Both the position numbers and the translations under genes were made by a program. From Chrysogorgia sp. JL179-B06 (taxonomy: Eukaryota > Cnidaria > Anthozoa > Scleralcyonacea > Chrysogorgiidae): DNA of 64,000 nt. Shown piece by piece: positions 20,797 through 31,832 of the stretch. How positions within the stretch are numbered: position 1 is the first letter of the stretch; every line of letters begins with the position of its first letter. The notes below the pieces were generated by a model. The model searched no databases and had not been told where the DNA came from. It worked only from the letters and a program-made list of their open reading frames with translations. The stretch lies in the NCBI GenBank assembly GCA_035772405.1, contig JAYKKM010000144.1, forward strand, positions 2,781,001-2,845,000, read 5' to 3'.

Positions 20797-21602
20797 AATC
20801 TCGTACCCAGAGCCTGCGTTCCCTTTGGCCTGCAGCCAAAAAAACAGAAGCTCTGGGGAACTCCGATGAAAAAGTCCCCAAAATTGGGTTTTTGTTCCCA
20901 GTCCTCTTGTTCCCAGTTCCCTATAAATTGTTACTGTCATCGACGATCTTTAGCTTGTTCGAAGACTAGGAAAAATATTTGTTTACCGATAAAGAATGGC
21001 CCAGTATGTTTTACAAAGCTCTTGGCAAAGCCTTGCGATACAAATGGTCTTTCTTAGCTTTTCTCTAAATCGTCAACCGGACGATTTGACGAGAGTGTTT
21101 TATATGTCCGCGTCGCCGTCGGCAGTGATCGGGTGAGCCGCTCAGGTAGGCTCAGGTTACACAGAACACATTAAAATGTAAGGAATTGTACTTTCTGTCA
21201 AGAAATTTGGCTAAACTACATCGACCTTGTAGTCTCTAATATAATTTTAAAGTTCTGAGGCGAAACTGCGAAGAATTACGAGACGATGGATGTTTGTTTG
21301 GCGACGAAGCGAGAATAATAATATATTCATATATTCATGTGTATTCAATTGTATTTCGGGTCGGTCGTGTATAATTATGTGTTACAGGTGCATCGAATAA
21401 ATCTTTACCAGCCATAGTTCTGAAAAGAACGGTTTATTTACCGCGATTCGAAAATGCAAAACTTCGCGAGCAATAGCTCCTAAAGAAACTGGTGCGAGAG
21501 CTCAGCATCAACCAATCAAATGACGAGTTTCATCGGAGTTCCCCAGAGCCTCTGTTTTTTTGGCGCATGCCAAAAGGAACGCAGGTTATGGGTACGAGAT
21601 TG
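20797..21602. mobile_element. 806-bp TIR element
   Basis: The left end CAATCTCGTACCCAGAGCCT and the right end are inverted, and the inner arms also pair (CTCTGGGGAACTCCGATGAAA with its complement near 21530). Arms total about 85 bp. No transposase is present. A fragment of the left arm recurs at 32128-32266. Confidence 0.75.
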
Positions 21603-22019
21603 CGCTTGGTGGCAGCTTCTCATTCCCCTCCCTTCGTCCCAGTCCCCCTCCCGTTTCAGTTCCCAGTGGCCTCCCTTGCCCCGACGTCATAATTTCTGCT
21701 AAAACTTGAGATCTAATCAGTCTCCTTACAATCAGCAATCGCGGACAGCTGTTTCGCCCTATTTGGGGATCATTAGCGCGATGCAGCTGATGAACTAGCA
21801 CATCCAAAATAGTATATAAATATCACAATCTTAAAGATGGGATGTGGGATATACCACAGTGCTCTAAACACATATATCATCAAGAAGTAGATTGTCATAA
21901 AATCAGATTTAACAAAGGAAAAAACAATGGCGTGCTTTCTACAATAGTACATAGTCATCTGTTTGATGCTTACGTCAGTGGGGATATGATGTGATCAACT
22001 GAGACTATATCTTCATTAT

Positions 22020-22200
22020 TTAAAGTGCATATAGCGTCTGTGGGAATTTAACATATTTGTAATCTATGAATTATCCAGAGATAAATGTAATATATTTGAC
22101 GGAATGACGTCAAATCGGGAATCTGTCTACATGAAAACCTCTTTACAGATGCCCGATTTGACGTCATTTCCGTCAACTTTAACAGCATGTAATAAAATGT
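22020..22200. mobile_element. Palindromic MITE (GACGTCAAATCGGG family), partial
   Basis: GACGGAATGACGTCAAATCG and its complement flank a 40-base loop. The outer left arm includes ATAGCGTCTGTGGGAATTTAA, complement of the right end seen at about 27840. Related copies are at 22540-22690, 27655-27866 and (diverged) 55063-55401. Confidence 0.65.
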
Positions 22201-22357
22201 ATATATTCCAACACTCGAAATTTTCCTTCATCATAAATCCTTAGAACATGTAGTTTGATCGAGTGAAATGCCAAATATTACTTGTAATAAACCCAGAATC
22301 TTATCCCGGCATTACCACCACTATATATACAGCACTCGTAACTAGGCTCTCGGCAAC

Positions 22358-22418
22358 GGCCTCCGTAGCTTAGTGGTCAGAGCACTGCACTAGCGGGTTC
22401 AATTCCAGCTGGAAGGCC
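22358..22418 (+). pseudogene. tRNA-like sequence with deleted anticodon arm
   Basis: GGCCTCCGTAGCTTAGTGG forms the acceptor and D-arm start (A box), followed shortly by GGGTTCAATTCC (B box) and GGAAGGCC pairing with the 5' end. About 15 bases including the anticodon arm are missing, so it cannot be a working tRNA. Confidence 0.6.
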
Positions 22419-22539
22419 TTGAACTTGCATTTTTCGAAACTGGTCCCGGTTTGGTCTTGTAATGGAGATCTAGGGAGAGAAAGGGCTATGACGTAATTCC
22501 AGAACGAAGCGCAAGTGTACATATCCCGAGTTTTTCTAC

Positions 22540-22690
22540 ATGAAAACCTCTTAACAGATGCCCGCTATGACATCACTTCCGTCAACTTTAACAGCAAAAA
22601 GTCTATAAAGATGAAATTTTCAGCTGACAAGATATATTACAATTTATCTCAGGAGAATCCATAGATTACAAATATGTTAAATCGCCACAG
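22540..22690. mobile_element. Half MITE (GACGTCAAATCGGG family)
   Basis: The right arm runs from ACTTCCGTCAACTTTAACAGC to CAAATATGTTAAATCGCC and is nearly identical to 27735-27850. The left arm is absent. It sits directly before the duplicated LINE tail. Confidence 0.6.
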
Positions 22691-22764
22691 ACCTTTAATT
22701 TTGACATTCATGAATATTTTACCAGACATAGACTTGATCTATATATTACTTCATATAAATATTT

Positions 22765-23145
22765 ATTCTCTCACAGGGCAAGAACGCCCAACGCTTAGAA
22801 CGCCTACAAAACCAGGCAATGAGGATAATATTACATACAAACCGTAAGATATGTACTCAGGACATACGTGCTAAATTAATTTTATTGTCACTATACAGTA
22901 GACGTCGTTTTATCAGGTTGCAGTATGTTTACAAGATTATTAATAATGTAAATTGTCCTAAGCAGTGGACAGGTTATTTAGTAAAATGATTACAAAGACA
23001 CTGCTGATCTCTTAGAGACTCAACATTACTAGATCTACCACTAGTTAAAACTAAATGCGGCCAGACTTCGTTCAAATTCTCGGCTGCCAGAGACTGGAAC
23101 ACATTACCAAGAGAAATACGAGAAAAAAAGACACTTGTCAGATCT
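22765..23145 (+). pseudogene. LINE (CR1/Jockey-like) RT C-terminal tail, copy 1
   Basis: The frame reads KNAQRLERLQNQAMRIILH and RRRFIRLQYVYKIINNVNC, then after a stop and frameshift CGQTSFKFSAARDWNTLPRE. This is the typical C-terminal tail of LINE ORF2. It is nearly identical, including the disabling changes, to 27945-28380, so the fragment was duplicated after it died. Confidence 0.75.
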
Positions 23146-23391
23146 TCATTTCCATTACAATAAGACGCCTTTTTGAGGAAAAAGGGCATGCATTCTATGG
23201 TTAACTTGTGCAGGATGATATGATGATCTATTTTTCTCACAAAAATTCTGAAGTTTCCGTAGCCTTCGGTTTTGATAATACAAACCTCCTCCTTGATAGT
23301 CCCTGGTACCATGTTTAACCTTTTTTACCCCTGGAGTGATCAATATCTATCTTCTCCTAATAATATCAATGGTTAACCAAGTATAGAGGTA

Positions 23392-23574
23392 ATGAGAATA
23401 AAGGAAATGATCGTCGAAAGTGAACTCAGACCTGTTTTAAAACAACTTCTCCCAACTAGTACTGTAAGAAATGCTTGGAGACCAATAAGGAGAATTTATA
23501 TGTTGATACTAGGGAGTAAAAGGTTCATTTTACTCGGCTATGTTTTATGTTCGTCCTTCGTAATTCAGCCATAG
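23392..23574 (+). other. Duplicated 60-codon ORF segment, GPCR unit 1
   Basis: An ORF MRIKEMIVESELRPVLKQLL ends SFVIQP and is not recognised. The same segment precedes GPCR copies 2, 4 and 5 (about 29440, 36160, 38693). It is open in units 1 and 5 but stopped in units 2 and 4. It is probably just part of the duplicated unit. Confidence 0.3.
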
Positions 23575-23838
23575 ACTACAAGTAAATATTGTACCTCAAC
23601 TATAAATTGTCCAATCAAAGAGCTAGATTTGTACCACGTGACCAGTCAACTTAAATTCCCCGCTTTAACCTATGATGACTTCATCAGCGGGGAATTCGAG
23701 TTCGAATATCTCGCTCGTACCCAGTACTCGCGCGTAAACCAAGACGCGCCTGTAAACAATGGAGGAACAACAAGACGTTTCAAGACGTTTCTAGACGTTT
23801 CAAGACAGCATTCAAGATTGTTTCGGTATAATATATTA

Positions 23839-23973
23839 TTTATAGACCCTCCGCTCGGGAAATTCGTCGAAATATTACCCCTCGGGATGATATATCCTTC
23901 GGGCTTCGCCCTCGGGATATATCATCCCTCGGGGTAATATTTCGTCGAATTCCCCTCGCTCCGGGTCTATAAA
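23839..23973. mobile_element. 135-bp GC-rich hairpin element
   Basis: ATAGACCCTCCGCTCGGGAA to the centre near 23907 (GGGCTTCGCCC) and back as complement. Arms are about 60 bp with few mismatches. It has no coding capacity. Confidence 0.7.
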
Positions 23974-24133
23974 TGATAAGAATCACCTATTTACAGCTCA
24001 TTCAGGTCAGATAACGTTCGAGATGTTCATTTCCGTTACAATGGACGTCATTTTGATGAAAAACGCGCTCAATAATGAGTTTACTTTTTTCAAACTTTGC
24101 AGCTGTGCACGTATTAGTGACTGACAGCCGGAT

Positions 24134-24161
24134 ATACGCATGCGCTATCCCGCTTAAAAGG
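24134..24161 (+). promoter_or_regulatory. Conserved proximal box before GPCR copy 1
   Basis: A block ATACGCATGCGCTATCC followed by CGCTTAAAAGG lies about 70 bases before the start codon and is preserved before all five copies (29943, 33243, 37259, 39404). TTAAAAGG could serve as a TATA-like element. This is inference from conservation among duplicates only. Confidence 0.4.
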
Positions 24162-24230
24162 CAGTGAACTAGTGAAATCATCTCAATAACGTACGGTCTC
24201 GCGTCAGCACATACAAAGTAGCTTTGTGTA

Positions 24231-25229
24231 ATGAAGAACATGAGTCTAAATACAACATACGACAATACGACACAAATAACTTTTGCTCCCGATTATGTGT
24301 TTGGCGTACTGCTATTCTTGATCGAGTTTACTGGAAGTTTGGGGAATGTTCTTGTCATATACTCCATCGTGAAACAAAGCAATCTTCTCAAAAGAAACTA
24401 CTACTACCTCGTTCTTCATTTGGCCATGTGCGACCTGATGGTTCTCCTGCTCTCCAGTAGTGTGACTTTATCTTCCCTGTCACCATATTTTTCTCGCATC
24501 ACTCGCTCTACTGTCCTGTGTAACATATTGTTCCCGTTGTTATCACTGTTTCTCACTGCTGGAGTTTTTTTCATGGTCCTCATTGCAATCTTTCGTTACC
24601 GTGCTGTTTTACATCCGTTAAAGCCCGCCGTAAGTCGATGGATTTTAAGAGTCGTGGTTGTTGCTATGTATATATGTGTAATTATTTCCTTAGTTCCACA
24701 TATTATTGTGCTTACCAACTCACGTGGATGCGTAGAGGACTTGCCAAATATAACACAAACTGTCATTTACATGGTCTTCATGTCGACCATTCAATGCTTT
24801 CTTTCAATCATACTTCTGTCAATACTTTATTTCAAGATATGCAAGGCGCTCAAGAAACAGAGCAACAAAATCTACTCCTTGAATGCCACTTGTACTGTTT
24901 CCTCAGGAGACAGTACTGGGACACTACAAACTCATCTTCAAAAGATGAAACATCGTCGCAACATCCGAACTTTCATCACTAGTTTTACTATCGTTGTTTG
25001 CTTTACAGCAACATCAGCTCCAGACCACATAACCTGGATTCTGCAAACTGGTGTTGTAGAAAGCAATTGGGAAATTGGAAAGTGGTTCATAATTGTTTCC
25101 TTTTTCGGAGTCTCTGCAGCCAACTCCTTCATTTATGGTGTGTCGGATAAAACTTTACTTACAGCTTATAAACGTACCTGGGACAAAGTGAAAACAGTCT
25201 TTGTATCGTGTTCAAATACACCACAGTAG
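24231..25229 (+). CDS. Class A GPCR, copy 1 (intact, 332 aa)
   Basis: This intronless rhodopsin-family receptor probably acts in the plasma membrane on an unknown ligand. N-glycosylation sites lie in the N-terminus (NMS, NTT, NTT). Seven hydrophobic segments are visible at about 22-48, 58-82, 97-121, 138-162, 178-204, 247-271 and 285-304. Family marks are GN at 38-39 (TM1), LAMCD at 64-68 (TM2), Cys97 and Cys167 for the extracellular disulfide, and RY at 122-123. The D/ERY motif is FRY, TM6 lacks the tryptophan of CWxP (CFTATSAP), and the NPxxY motif is NSFIY here. The subfamily is not identified. It shares strand with the host DOCK gene, inside intron 6. Confidence 0.88.
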   Translation: MKNMSLNTTYDNTTQITFAPDYVFGVLLFLIEFTGSLGNVLVIYSIVKQSNLLKRNYYYLVLHLAMCDLMVLLLSSSVTLSSLSPYFSRITRSTVLCNILFPLLSLFLTAGVFFMVLIAIFRYRAVLHPLKPAVSRWILRVVVVAMYICVIISLVPHIIVLTNSRGCVEDLPNITQTVIYMVFMSTIQCFLSIILLSILYFKICKALKKQSNKIYSLNATCTVSSGDSTGTLQTHLQKMKHRRNIRTFITSFTIVVCFTATSAPDHITWILQTGVVESNWEIGKWFIIVSFFGVSAANSFIYGVSDKTLLTAYKRTWDKVKTVFVSCSNTPQ

Positions 25230-25465
25230 TTTGAATAAGCATTTGTAAAAATATCACACCATTGTGATGTGCTCAACGTTGCATGTGACGTTTTTAGTTC
25301 ATGTTTTCATATATACTATAGTACGACTTAAAAAAATTAGAAAAAAATGAGTCATTACGATCTTTAACACCGTAACACTAGTATGACGATTATAAAATAG
25401 TTTAGAATTACACGCCTCTGAAATGTTACTTGCAAACCCAACCCAAATGCTTAAAGAAAGCCTCT
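25230..25465. other. 3' flank of GPCR copy 1
   Basis: The sequence is partly repeated after the other GPCR copies (TAGTACGACTTAA..., CTTGCAAACCCAACCCAAA). No gene is present. Confidence 0.5.
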
Positions 25466-25819
25466 TAAAGTGCCACTAAACTCAAACTTTTTTGTCTTGT
25501 TTGGAAGAACTTTTAAAACGATAAATAACTTATTTTGAGGATTTTCGTTTCTTCGCTTTCTTTTTGAGATGTATCAGTTTGTTTGATATGCAAATGTACG
25601 GAATTTACGTCACACATGCGTAATGACTTATCAGCGTTCATCAAATAAAAATGCGTTCATCAAATAAAAACACTAAAGTGTGAATAACACGTGTGCATGT
25701 TTCTCCCACAACACCAAACTTCTCGATTTTAAAGGATTTCGTTCAAGAGTGAAGAGATACACACATTTCTCCAATAAGACATTATATTATGCATGTGTGA
25801 CGTAAATTCCGGACATTTG
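25466..25819. mobile_element. MITE (TTAAAGTGCCACTAAA family) cut by BEL LTR
   Basis: It begins TTAAAGTGCCACTAAACTC and matches 31833-32127 and the complete copy at 47317-47814. It is interrupted at 25819 by the BEL/Pao LTR (GGACATTTG then TGGTGAATAG), where other copies continue CATATCAAAC. Confidence 0.7.
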
Positions 25820-26040
25820 TGGTGAATAGCGCTTGATTCCCACAAATAATTAGTCAGAAATTACGGTTTTTGGTTTTTGATGTATTTATTATCTCACACT
25901 CCCACGCACTCTTCTCACACACACTGCCTCTGTCGATAACTAACTAACAACATATTAAATGTCAACATTTCGTCACGCCCACGTATCACTCATCGCTTAC
26001 GCAAACATATACTTTGAATAATTAACAAGTTCACGACACA
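25820..26040 (-). repeat. BEL/Pao 3' LTR, about 221 bp
   Basis: On the minus strand it starts TGTGTCGTGAAC after the polypurine tract and ends TTCACCA. An AATAAATACATC polyadenylation-like signal lies near 25878-25890. The right-hand break of the MITE defines its outer end. Confidence 0.72.
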
Positions 26041-26299
26041 CTCCCCGTATTTGAACACAACTGTTTTCAAATATCAGTTCAGTTCGATTTTGCTTAAGAA
26101 TTTACTGAAAGTTTTTAACTTAACGTTCTTGAAATATTGTCAATCTTCGTCTTCTTCAATCTCATACATGTTCTGAATGTTTCTTGATTCATCAATCGCT
26201 GCCTTTCGCTTGGGTCTGAATTATCTTGCTTTTGGATTCAGCTTTTGTCTCTCTGGTTTCTCCGAGTCACAGTGTAGTTCCATTGGATAGAGAAACTGT

Positions 26300-27330
26300 A
26301 TGGGTCTCTCAAGATATGACTTTCCAGCACGAAGTCTGACTGCCCTTACGATTCCGTCTCTCCCTGGGATTAACTTTTGTATGACTCCGATTTTCCACCG
26401 TCCACGATTCTTGTCCTAGGAGGTAATTGGCTTTTCCAAATATCATAATGTTAGGTGTAAGGATCGGGAGCTGTACGTCTTCTTCGCAGTAGGTTAAGGG
26501 CCTGTTATTTAGTACGATTTGAATATCCAGCAACACGTCTTGCAACTCCTTGTAAGTGAGCTTTGCGGAACCCACAACTTTGTAGAGCGCATTCTTTACT
26601 AGACCAACCATTCTTTCGAACATTCCTACCCACCAACTTGCTTTCCTTAGATTGAACTGCCACTTGATGCGATGTTCCTGCATAAAACCATGTAATCTCT
26701 CATCTCTAGTTGCTTTCTTGATCCATTTTGATGCAGCGTAAAATGTTTTACCATTGTCCGATATGATCTTCGCGGGCCGACCACGTGCTGCAACAAAACT
26801 CTTCAAACTCGCCAGGAATTCTTCGCAACTCATATTTGGTAACAATTCTATGTGAACCCCTCAAGTCAGGCTGCAGGTGTATATGATGATATATGACTTG
26901 AGTTCGGTGTTCATCTTCTTCCGATAATATATGGGACCGGCATAATTCACCCCCGTAACTTCAAATGGCGTTGTACCCTCGGTTCTCTCGCGTGGAAGGT
27001 TGCCTGGTGGTGGAACAGGTGCTGGCATGGTGTGGAATCTCTTGTATCCATGACACTGACTGATAACTTTCTTGGTGGTGGCTCGTAGTTTAGGAATTCA
27101 ATATTCTTCACGAACTTTGCTCATCGTCAATCCAACTCCCCCATGTAGAGTCTTCATGTGAGCTCGCTGGACGACCATTTTAGATAGAAGATGTTTAGCT
27201 GGGAGATACACAGGATATTCGCCTTGAATCCTTCCTTTGCAAACATAGATTCCTTCTTCATTCCTCTGTAAATTCAGGCGTGCTGAGTCCTCTTTGAATG
27301 CTTCATGTTCCAAACTCTCGATTTGCACTC
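26300..27330 (-). pseudogene. BEL/Pao integrase region
   Basis: Fragments in order are an H2C2-type zinc-binding segment (LHGGVGLTMSKVREEY at about 27130), a core with SDNGKTF containing the second catalytic aspartate, and KASWWVGMFERMVGLVKNAL with the catalytic glutamate, then VLNNRPLTY. Stops and frameshifts lie around 26850 and 27100, so the protein is not functional. The family is identified by the FERMVGLVKNAL and ELQDVLLDI context of BEL/Pao pol. Confidence 0.8.
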
Positions 27331-27654
27331 ATTGGATGAGGAACTTCATCTGCTTTCTTCTGTCACCAATGGTCCGCTGAGTTGCTTACCATTTGTCGAG
27401 AAATCTGTTGATCCATGCTAGAATTCGTAGAGTTTTCCACAGCCTCACTCTCGTTAGTAGACTGTCGATGAAATCTGTCTTCTTCTCAACTGTTGTCTGC
27501 ATCACTTCTTTCACCAATCGACTTTCAGATTCAGATGCTTCACTTGTTTTGGTAGTGATTTGCTTCGGCTATTCGTTGGGTGCACTTAACCACGTTGGAC
27601 CTTTCATCCAGGAATCTTTGTTTTGTAACTCTCGCGCCGCTCATAGACTTTTTT

Positions 27655-27866
27655 GCTGTTAAAGTTGATGGAATGACGTCAAATCGGGAATCTGTCAACA
27701 TGAAAACCTATTTACAGATGCCCGATTTGACGTCATTTCCGTCAACTTTAACAGCAAAAAAGTCTATAAAGATGAAATTTTCATCTGACAAGATATATTA
27801 CAATTTATCTCAGGAGAATCCATAGATTACAAATATGTTAAGTCCCCACAGACGTTATAGGCACTA
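27655..27866. mobile_element. Palindromic MITE (GACGTCAAATCGGG family)
   Basis: TTGCTGTTAAAGTTGATGG at the left pairs with CCGTCAACTTTAACAGCAA at the right around TGACGTCAAATCGGG arms. The right arm continues to CCCCACAGACGTTATAGGC. The left outer arm is lost at the BEL junction. Confidence 0.68.
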
Positions 27867-27944
27867 ACTTTAATTTTGACATTCATGAATATTTTACCAG
27901 ACATAGACTTGATCTATATATTACTTCATATAAATATTTATTCT

Positions 27945-28380
27945 CTCACAGGGCAAGAACGCCCAACGCTTAGAACGCCTACAAAACCAGGCAATGAGGA
28001 TAATATTACATACAAACCGTAAGATATGTACTCAGGACATACGTGCTAAATTAATTTTATTGTCACTATACAGTAGACGTCGTTTTATCAGGTTGCAGTA
28101 TGTTTACAAGATTATTAATAATGTAAATTGTCCTAAGCAGTGGACAGGTTATTTAGTAAAATGATTACAAAGACACTGCTGATCTCTTAGAGACTCAACA
28201 TTACTAGATCTACCACCAGTTAAAACTAAATGCGGCCAGACTTCGTTCAAATTCTCGGCTGCCAGAGACTGGAACACATTACCAAGAGAAATACGAGAGA
28301 AAAAGACACTTGCGCAGTTTAAGTTTAAACTGTTTAAATACTTGATGGATATGGACGGCGCTACACATGTTTCTAGCATA
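27945..28380 (+). pseudogene. LINE RT C-terminal tail, copy 2
   Basis: This near-identical duplicate of 22765-23145 extends further, to AQFKFKLFKYLMDMDGATHV and a stop. The same premature stop and frameshift are present. It marks the segmental duplication that produced GPCR units 1 and 2. Confidence 0.75.
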
Positions 28381-28445
28381 TAGATTTTAGATTATAAATT
28401 TGTTTCTGACTACTATATTTTAGAACTGTTTTGACATTCGTAACT

Positions 28446-28916
28446 TTAGAGGACATTGGCAACAAAAATTAAGTTTGTCTAAAATATGAAAGAACTCGTA
28501 AAATGATAGAGTATAACACTTTTACAGCTATTCCGTTTTTGAAATATTTCCGTTTGATATGTAATTGAGATGGTCTCTGACGTCAGGTGCAGGGCAGAGA
28601 ATTTTCACACATTAAAATATTAGTTCCATCTTCAAGTTTGTTCAACAAATTTACTTGAAAATGTGCGTTCTCCTCATGACGATGAACGTTATAAACTTAA
28701 CAATCACTGAGATATAAGACTTTTTTAATGTGTGAAAATCCTCTGCCCTGCGCCTGACGTCAGAGACCATCTCATTTACATATCAAACAAACTGAAATAT
28801 TTCAAAAACGAAGTAAAATATGGAAAAGTTGTAAAAGGTGTTACTCTATCATTTTACGAGTTCTTTCATATTAGACAAACTTAATTTTTGTTGCCAATGT
28901 CCTTTAAAAGTTATTC
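28446..28916. mobile_element. MITE (GGACATTGGCAACAAAAA family), copy 1
   Basis: Inverted arms of about 150-170 bp begin AGGACATTGGCAACAAAAAT; inner words CTCTGACGTCAGGTGCAGGG pair with the complement near 28750. Other copies are at 41959-42442 and 61703-62107. No ORF is present. Confidence 0.82.
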
Positions 28917-29870
28917 CATAATGAACCTCCTACATCTTTTACCCAATGAATTATTATTGACGCTGCTCGAAACATTTTCCAAATTGAAGTGACAAAATTG
29001 TGTGAAATAAAATTATTATTATGTTGATGTTTTACTATCGAAATGAAAAGAATTGTTAAAATATACTCCGAATTAGTTTATCCAAATTGTGGTTTGTATA
29101 ATGTTTTTTTGTTAACAAAGTCAAATCACCTGTTTACAGCTCAGTTTATATCTCAGTTTTTGCACGACGTGTCCTTCTTCAGGTTAGATCACGCTCAAGA
29201 TGTTCATTTGCATTACAATAAACGCCTTTTTGGATAAAAAACCAATAGCCGCCTTTTTGAGGAAAAAATGGCGTGCATTATATGGCTAACTCGTGGATGA
29301 TATGACAATCTATTTTTCTCACAAAAATTCTAAAGTTTCCGTAGCTTCGGTTTTGGTAACACAAACATCCTCCTTAATTATTCTTGGTGTGATCAACATC
29401 TAACTTCTAATAATAGCAATGGTGAACCAGATATGGAGGTAATGAGAATAAAGGAAATGATCGTCGAAGGTGAACTCAGACCTGTTTTAAAACAACTTCT
29501 CCCAACTAGTACTGTAGGAAATGGTTGGAGACCAATAAGGAGAATTTGTATGTTGATATACTAGGGAGTAAAGGATTAATTTCACTCGGCTACGTTTTAT
29601 GTGCGTCCTTCGCAATTCAGCCATAGAGTAAGAATCACCTGTTTACAGCTCATTCGGGTCAGATGACGTACGAGATGTTCATTTGCGTTATAATGGACGT
29701 CATTTTGATGAAAAAAGCGCACTCAACAATCCATTTATCAGAAACTAAAGATGCTTTACTATCGAAGTGAACTATAATGTAAAAGTTAAGAAACAAAACA
29801 GCAAAGTAAATAACCTATATTGGGTTTATACGCTGACAGATTGGTTGCATTAACCAAAGACAACAACTTA
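28917..29870. other. Upstream part of GPCR unit 2
   Basis: This duplicated flanking sequence is shared with units 1, 4 and 5 (CCTTTTTGAGGAAAAA, the 60-codon ORF segment with a stop, GGACGTCATTTTGATGAAAAA). No gene is visible. Confidence 0.5.
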
Positions 29871-30040
29871 TAGAGAAGGCTAATTTGAGCAAATTTTACA
29901 AACTATCCCAGCTGCGCGCGTATTAGTGACTGACAGCCTGATATACGCATGCGCTATCCCGCTTAAAAGGCAGTGAACTAATGAAATCATATCAATAACG
30001 TACGGCCTGGCGTCAGCACATACAAAGTAGCTTTTGTGCA

Positions 30041-31036
30041 ATGAAGAACATGAGTTTAAATACAACATACGACAATACGACACAAATAACTCTTGCTCCT
30101 TCAGATTATGTGTTTGGCGTACTTGTATTCTTGATCGAGTTTACTGGAAGTTTGGGGAATGTTCTTGTAATTTACTCCATCGTGAAACAAAGAAATCTTC
30201 TCAAAAGAAACTACTAATACCTCGTTCTTCATTTGGCCATCTGCGACCTGATGGTTCTACTGCTCTCCAGTAGTTTGACTTTATCTTCCCTGTCACCAGA
30301 TTCTCGCATCACTCCATCTACTGTCCTGTGTAAAATAGTGTTCCCGTTGTTATCACTGTTTTTTACTGCTGGAGTTTTTTTCATGGTCCTCATTGCAATC
30401 TTTCGTTACCGTGCTGTTTTACATCCGCTAAAGCCCGCCGTGCGTCGATGGAAGTTAAGAGTCATGGTTGGTGCTATGTATATATGTGTAATTATTGCCT
30501 TAGTTCCACGTATGATTGTACTTACCAACTCACGTGGATGCGTAGAGGACTTGCCAAGTCTAACACAAAATATAATTTACACGATCTTCATGTCGACTAT
30601 TCAATGCTTTGTTCCAATCATACTGCTGTCCATACTTTATTTCAAGATATGTAAGGCGCTCAAGAAACAGAGCAACAAAATGCACTCCTTGAATGCCACT
30701 ACTGCTTCCTCAGGAGACAGCACTGGGACACTACAAACTCATCTTCAATGGATGAAACATCGTCGCAACATCCGAACTTTCATCACTAGTTTTACTATCG
30801 TTGTTTGCTTTACAGCAACATTAGTTCCAGACCATATAATCTGGATTCTGCACACTTGTTTTGTAGAAAGAAATTGGGAAATTGGAAAGTGGTTCGTAAT
30901 TGTTTCCTTGTTCGGAGTCTCTGCAGTCAACCCCTTCATTTATGGTGTGTCGGATAAAACTTTACTTACAGCTTATAAACGTACCTGGGACAAAGTGAAA
31001 ACAGTCTTTGTTTCGCGTTCAAATCCGCCACAGTAG
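30041..31036 (+). pseudogene. Class A GPCR, copy 2 (one premature stop)
   Basis: The whole 331-codon frame is preserved except for a TAA at 30215-30217, where copies 1, 3 and 4 have TAC in the TM2-start motif NYYYL. Everything downstream is open (FRY, disulfide cysteines, NPFIYG). A downstream ATG at 30233 would give a 267-residue protein without TM1, unlikely to be a normal receptor. An extra serine (APSDYV) and small deletions in the loops distinguish it. It is recently inactivated, or the base is a polymorphism or assembly error. Confidence 0.85.
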
Positions 31037-31832
31037 TTTTAATAAGCAGTTGTAAAATATCACACCATTGTGACGTGTTCAACGTTGCATGCATCTGACG
31101 TTTTTAGTTCGTATTTTCATTTTGTTGTGTTTCTCTATTCTGATGTCTAAACAAACTTATGCTAATTTAATTTTAACAAATATTAAAAAGTATTGATCAT
31201 CACGTTATTTTGTGCTCTTGAATGAAGTTTATTCTCTCGTGTGTTGGAAAACTGAGACTCCGACAAGTCTTTGAACGATGGAGTTCAAATTAATGATTAC
31301 AAGTGACATGCTACATTTACCTCGGCTACGAACTGAACAAGCAAAGAAGTCATTTTATTATAATGGCTGCATTATATTTTTAATAAACTAAAGTGGTACC
31401 ACTTTTATTAACATTGTATTGTATAGCATCTATAGTTTTACTTCTTTTAGTTTTATATATATATATATATATTGTAATGTAATGTAAGGTTGCAAGGGCT
31501 CCAGTTGATAGCAGTCGTTGTTACTACTGATTGGACTACCCTGAGTAAATAAATGTGTCAATAGTCTATAATATACTACAGCCACAAGATAATGGCACAT
31601 CGATAAACAAGAAGATGATGGCAAACAGGTATTGTTGGAGTTGAGGAAGAAGTATAGAAACGAACACTGAAGCTTGTATAGCAAGCTATAGTACGACTTA
31701 AAAAAATAGAAAAAAATGAAAGTCATTGCGATCTTTAACACCGTAACAGTACGACGATTATAAAATAGTTCATAATTACACGCCTCTGTAATGTTACTTG
31801 CAAACCCAACCCAAATGCTCAAAGAAAGCCTC
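31037..31832. other. 3' flank of GPCR copy 2
   Basis: The stretch contains a (TA)n run at about 31454-31473 and sequence repeated after copy 3 (34340-35100). No gene is recognised. Confidence 0.5.

Larger units (their letters stand above)
25820..27660 (-). mobile_element. BEL/Pao LTR retrotransposon, 3' part
   Basis: On the minus strand the order is integrase, then a purine-rich tract (ACGGGGAG) and one LTR (26040-25820). The 5' part is missing beyond about 27660, where a MITE begins. Since it interrupts the MITE at 25466, it inserted later than that MITE. Confidence 0.8.
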
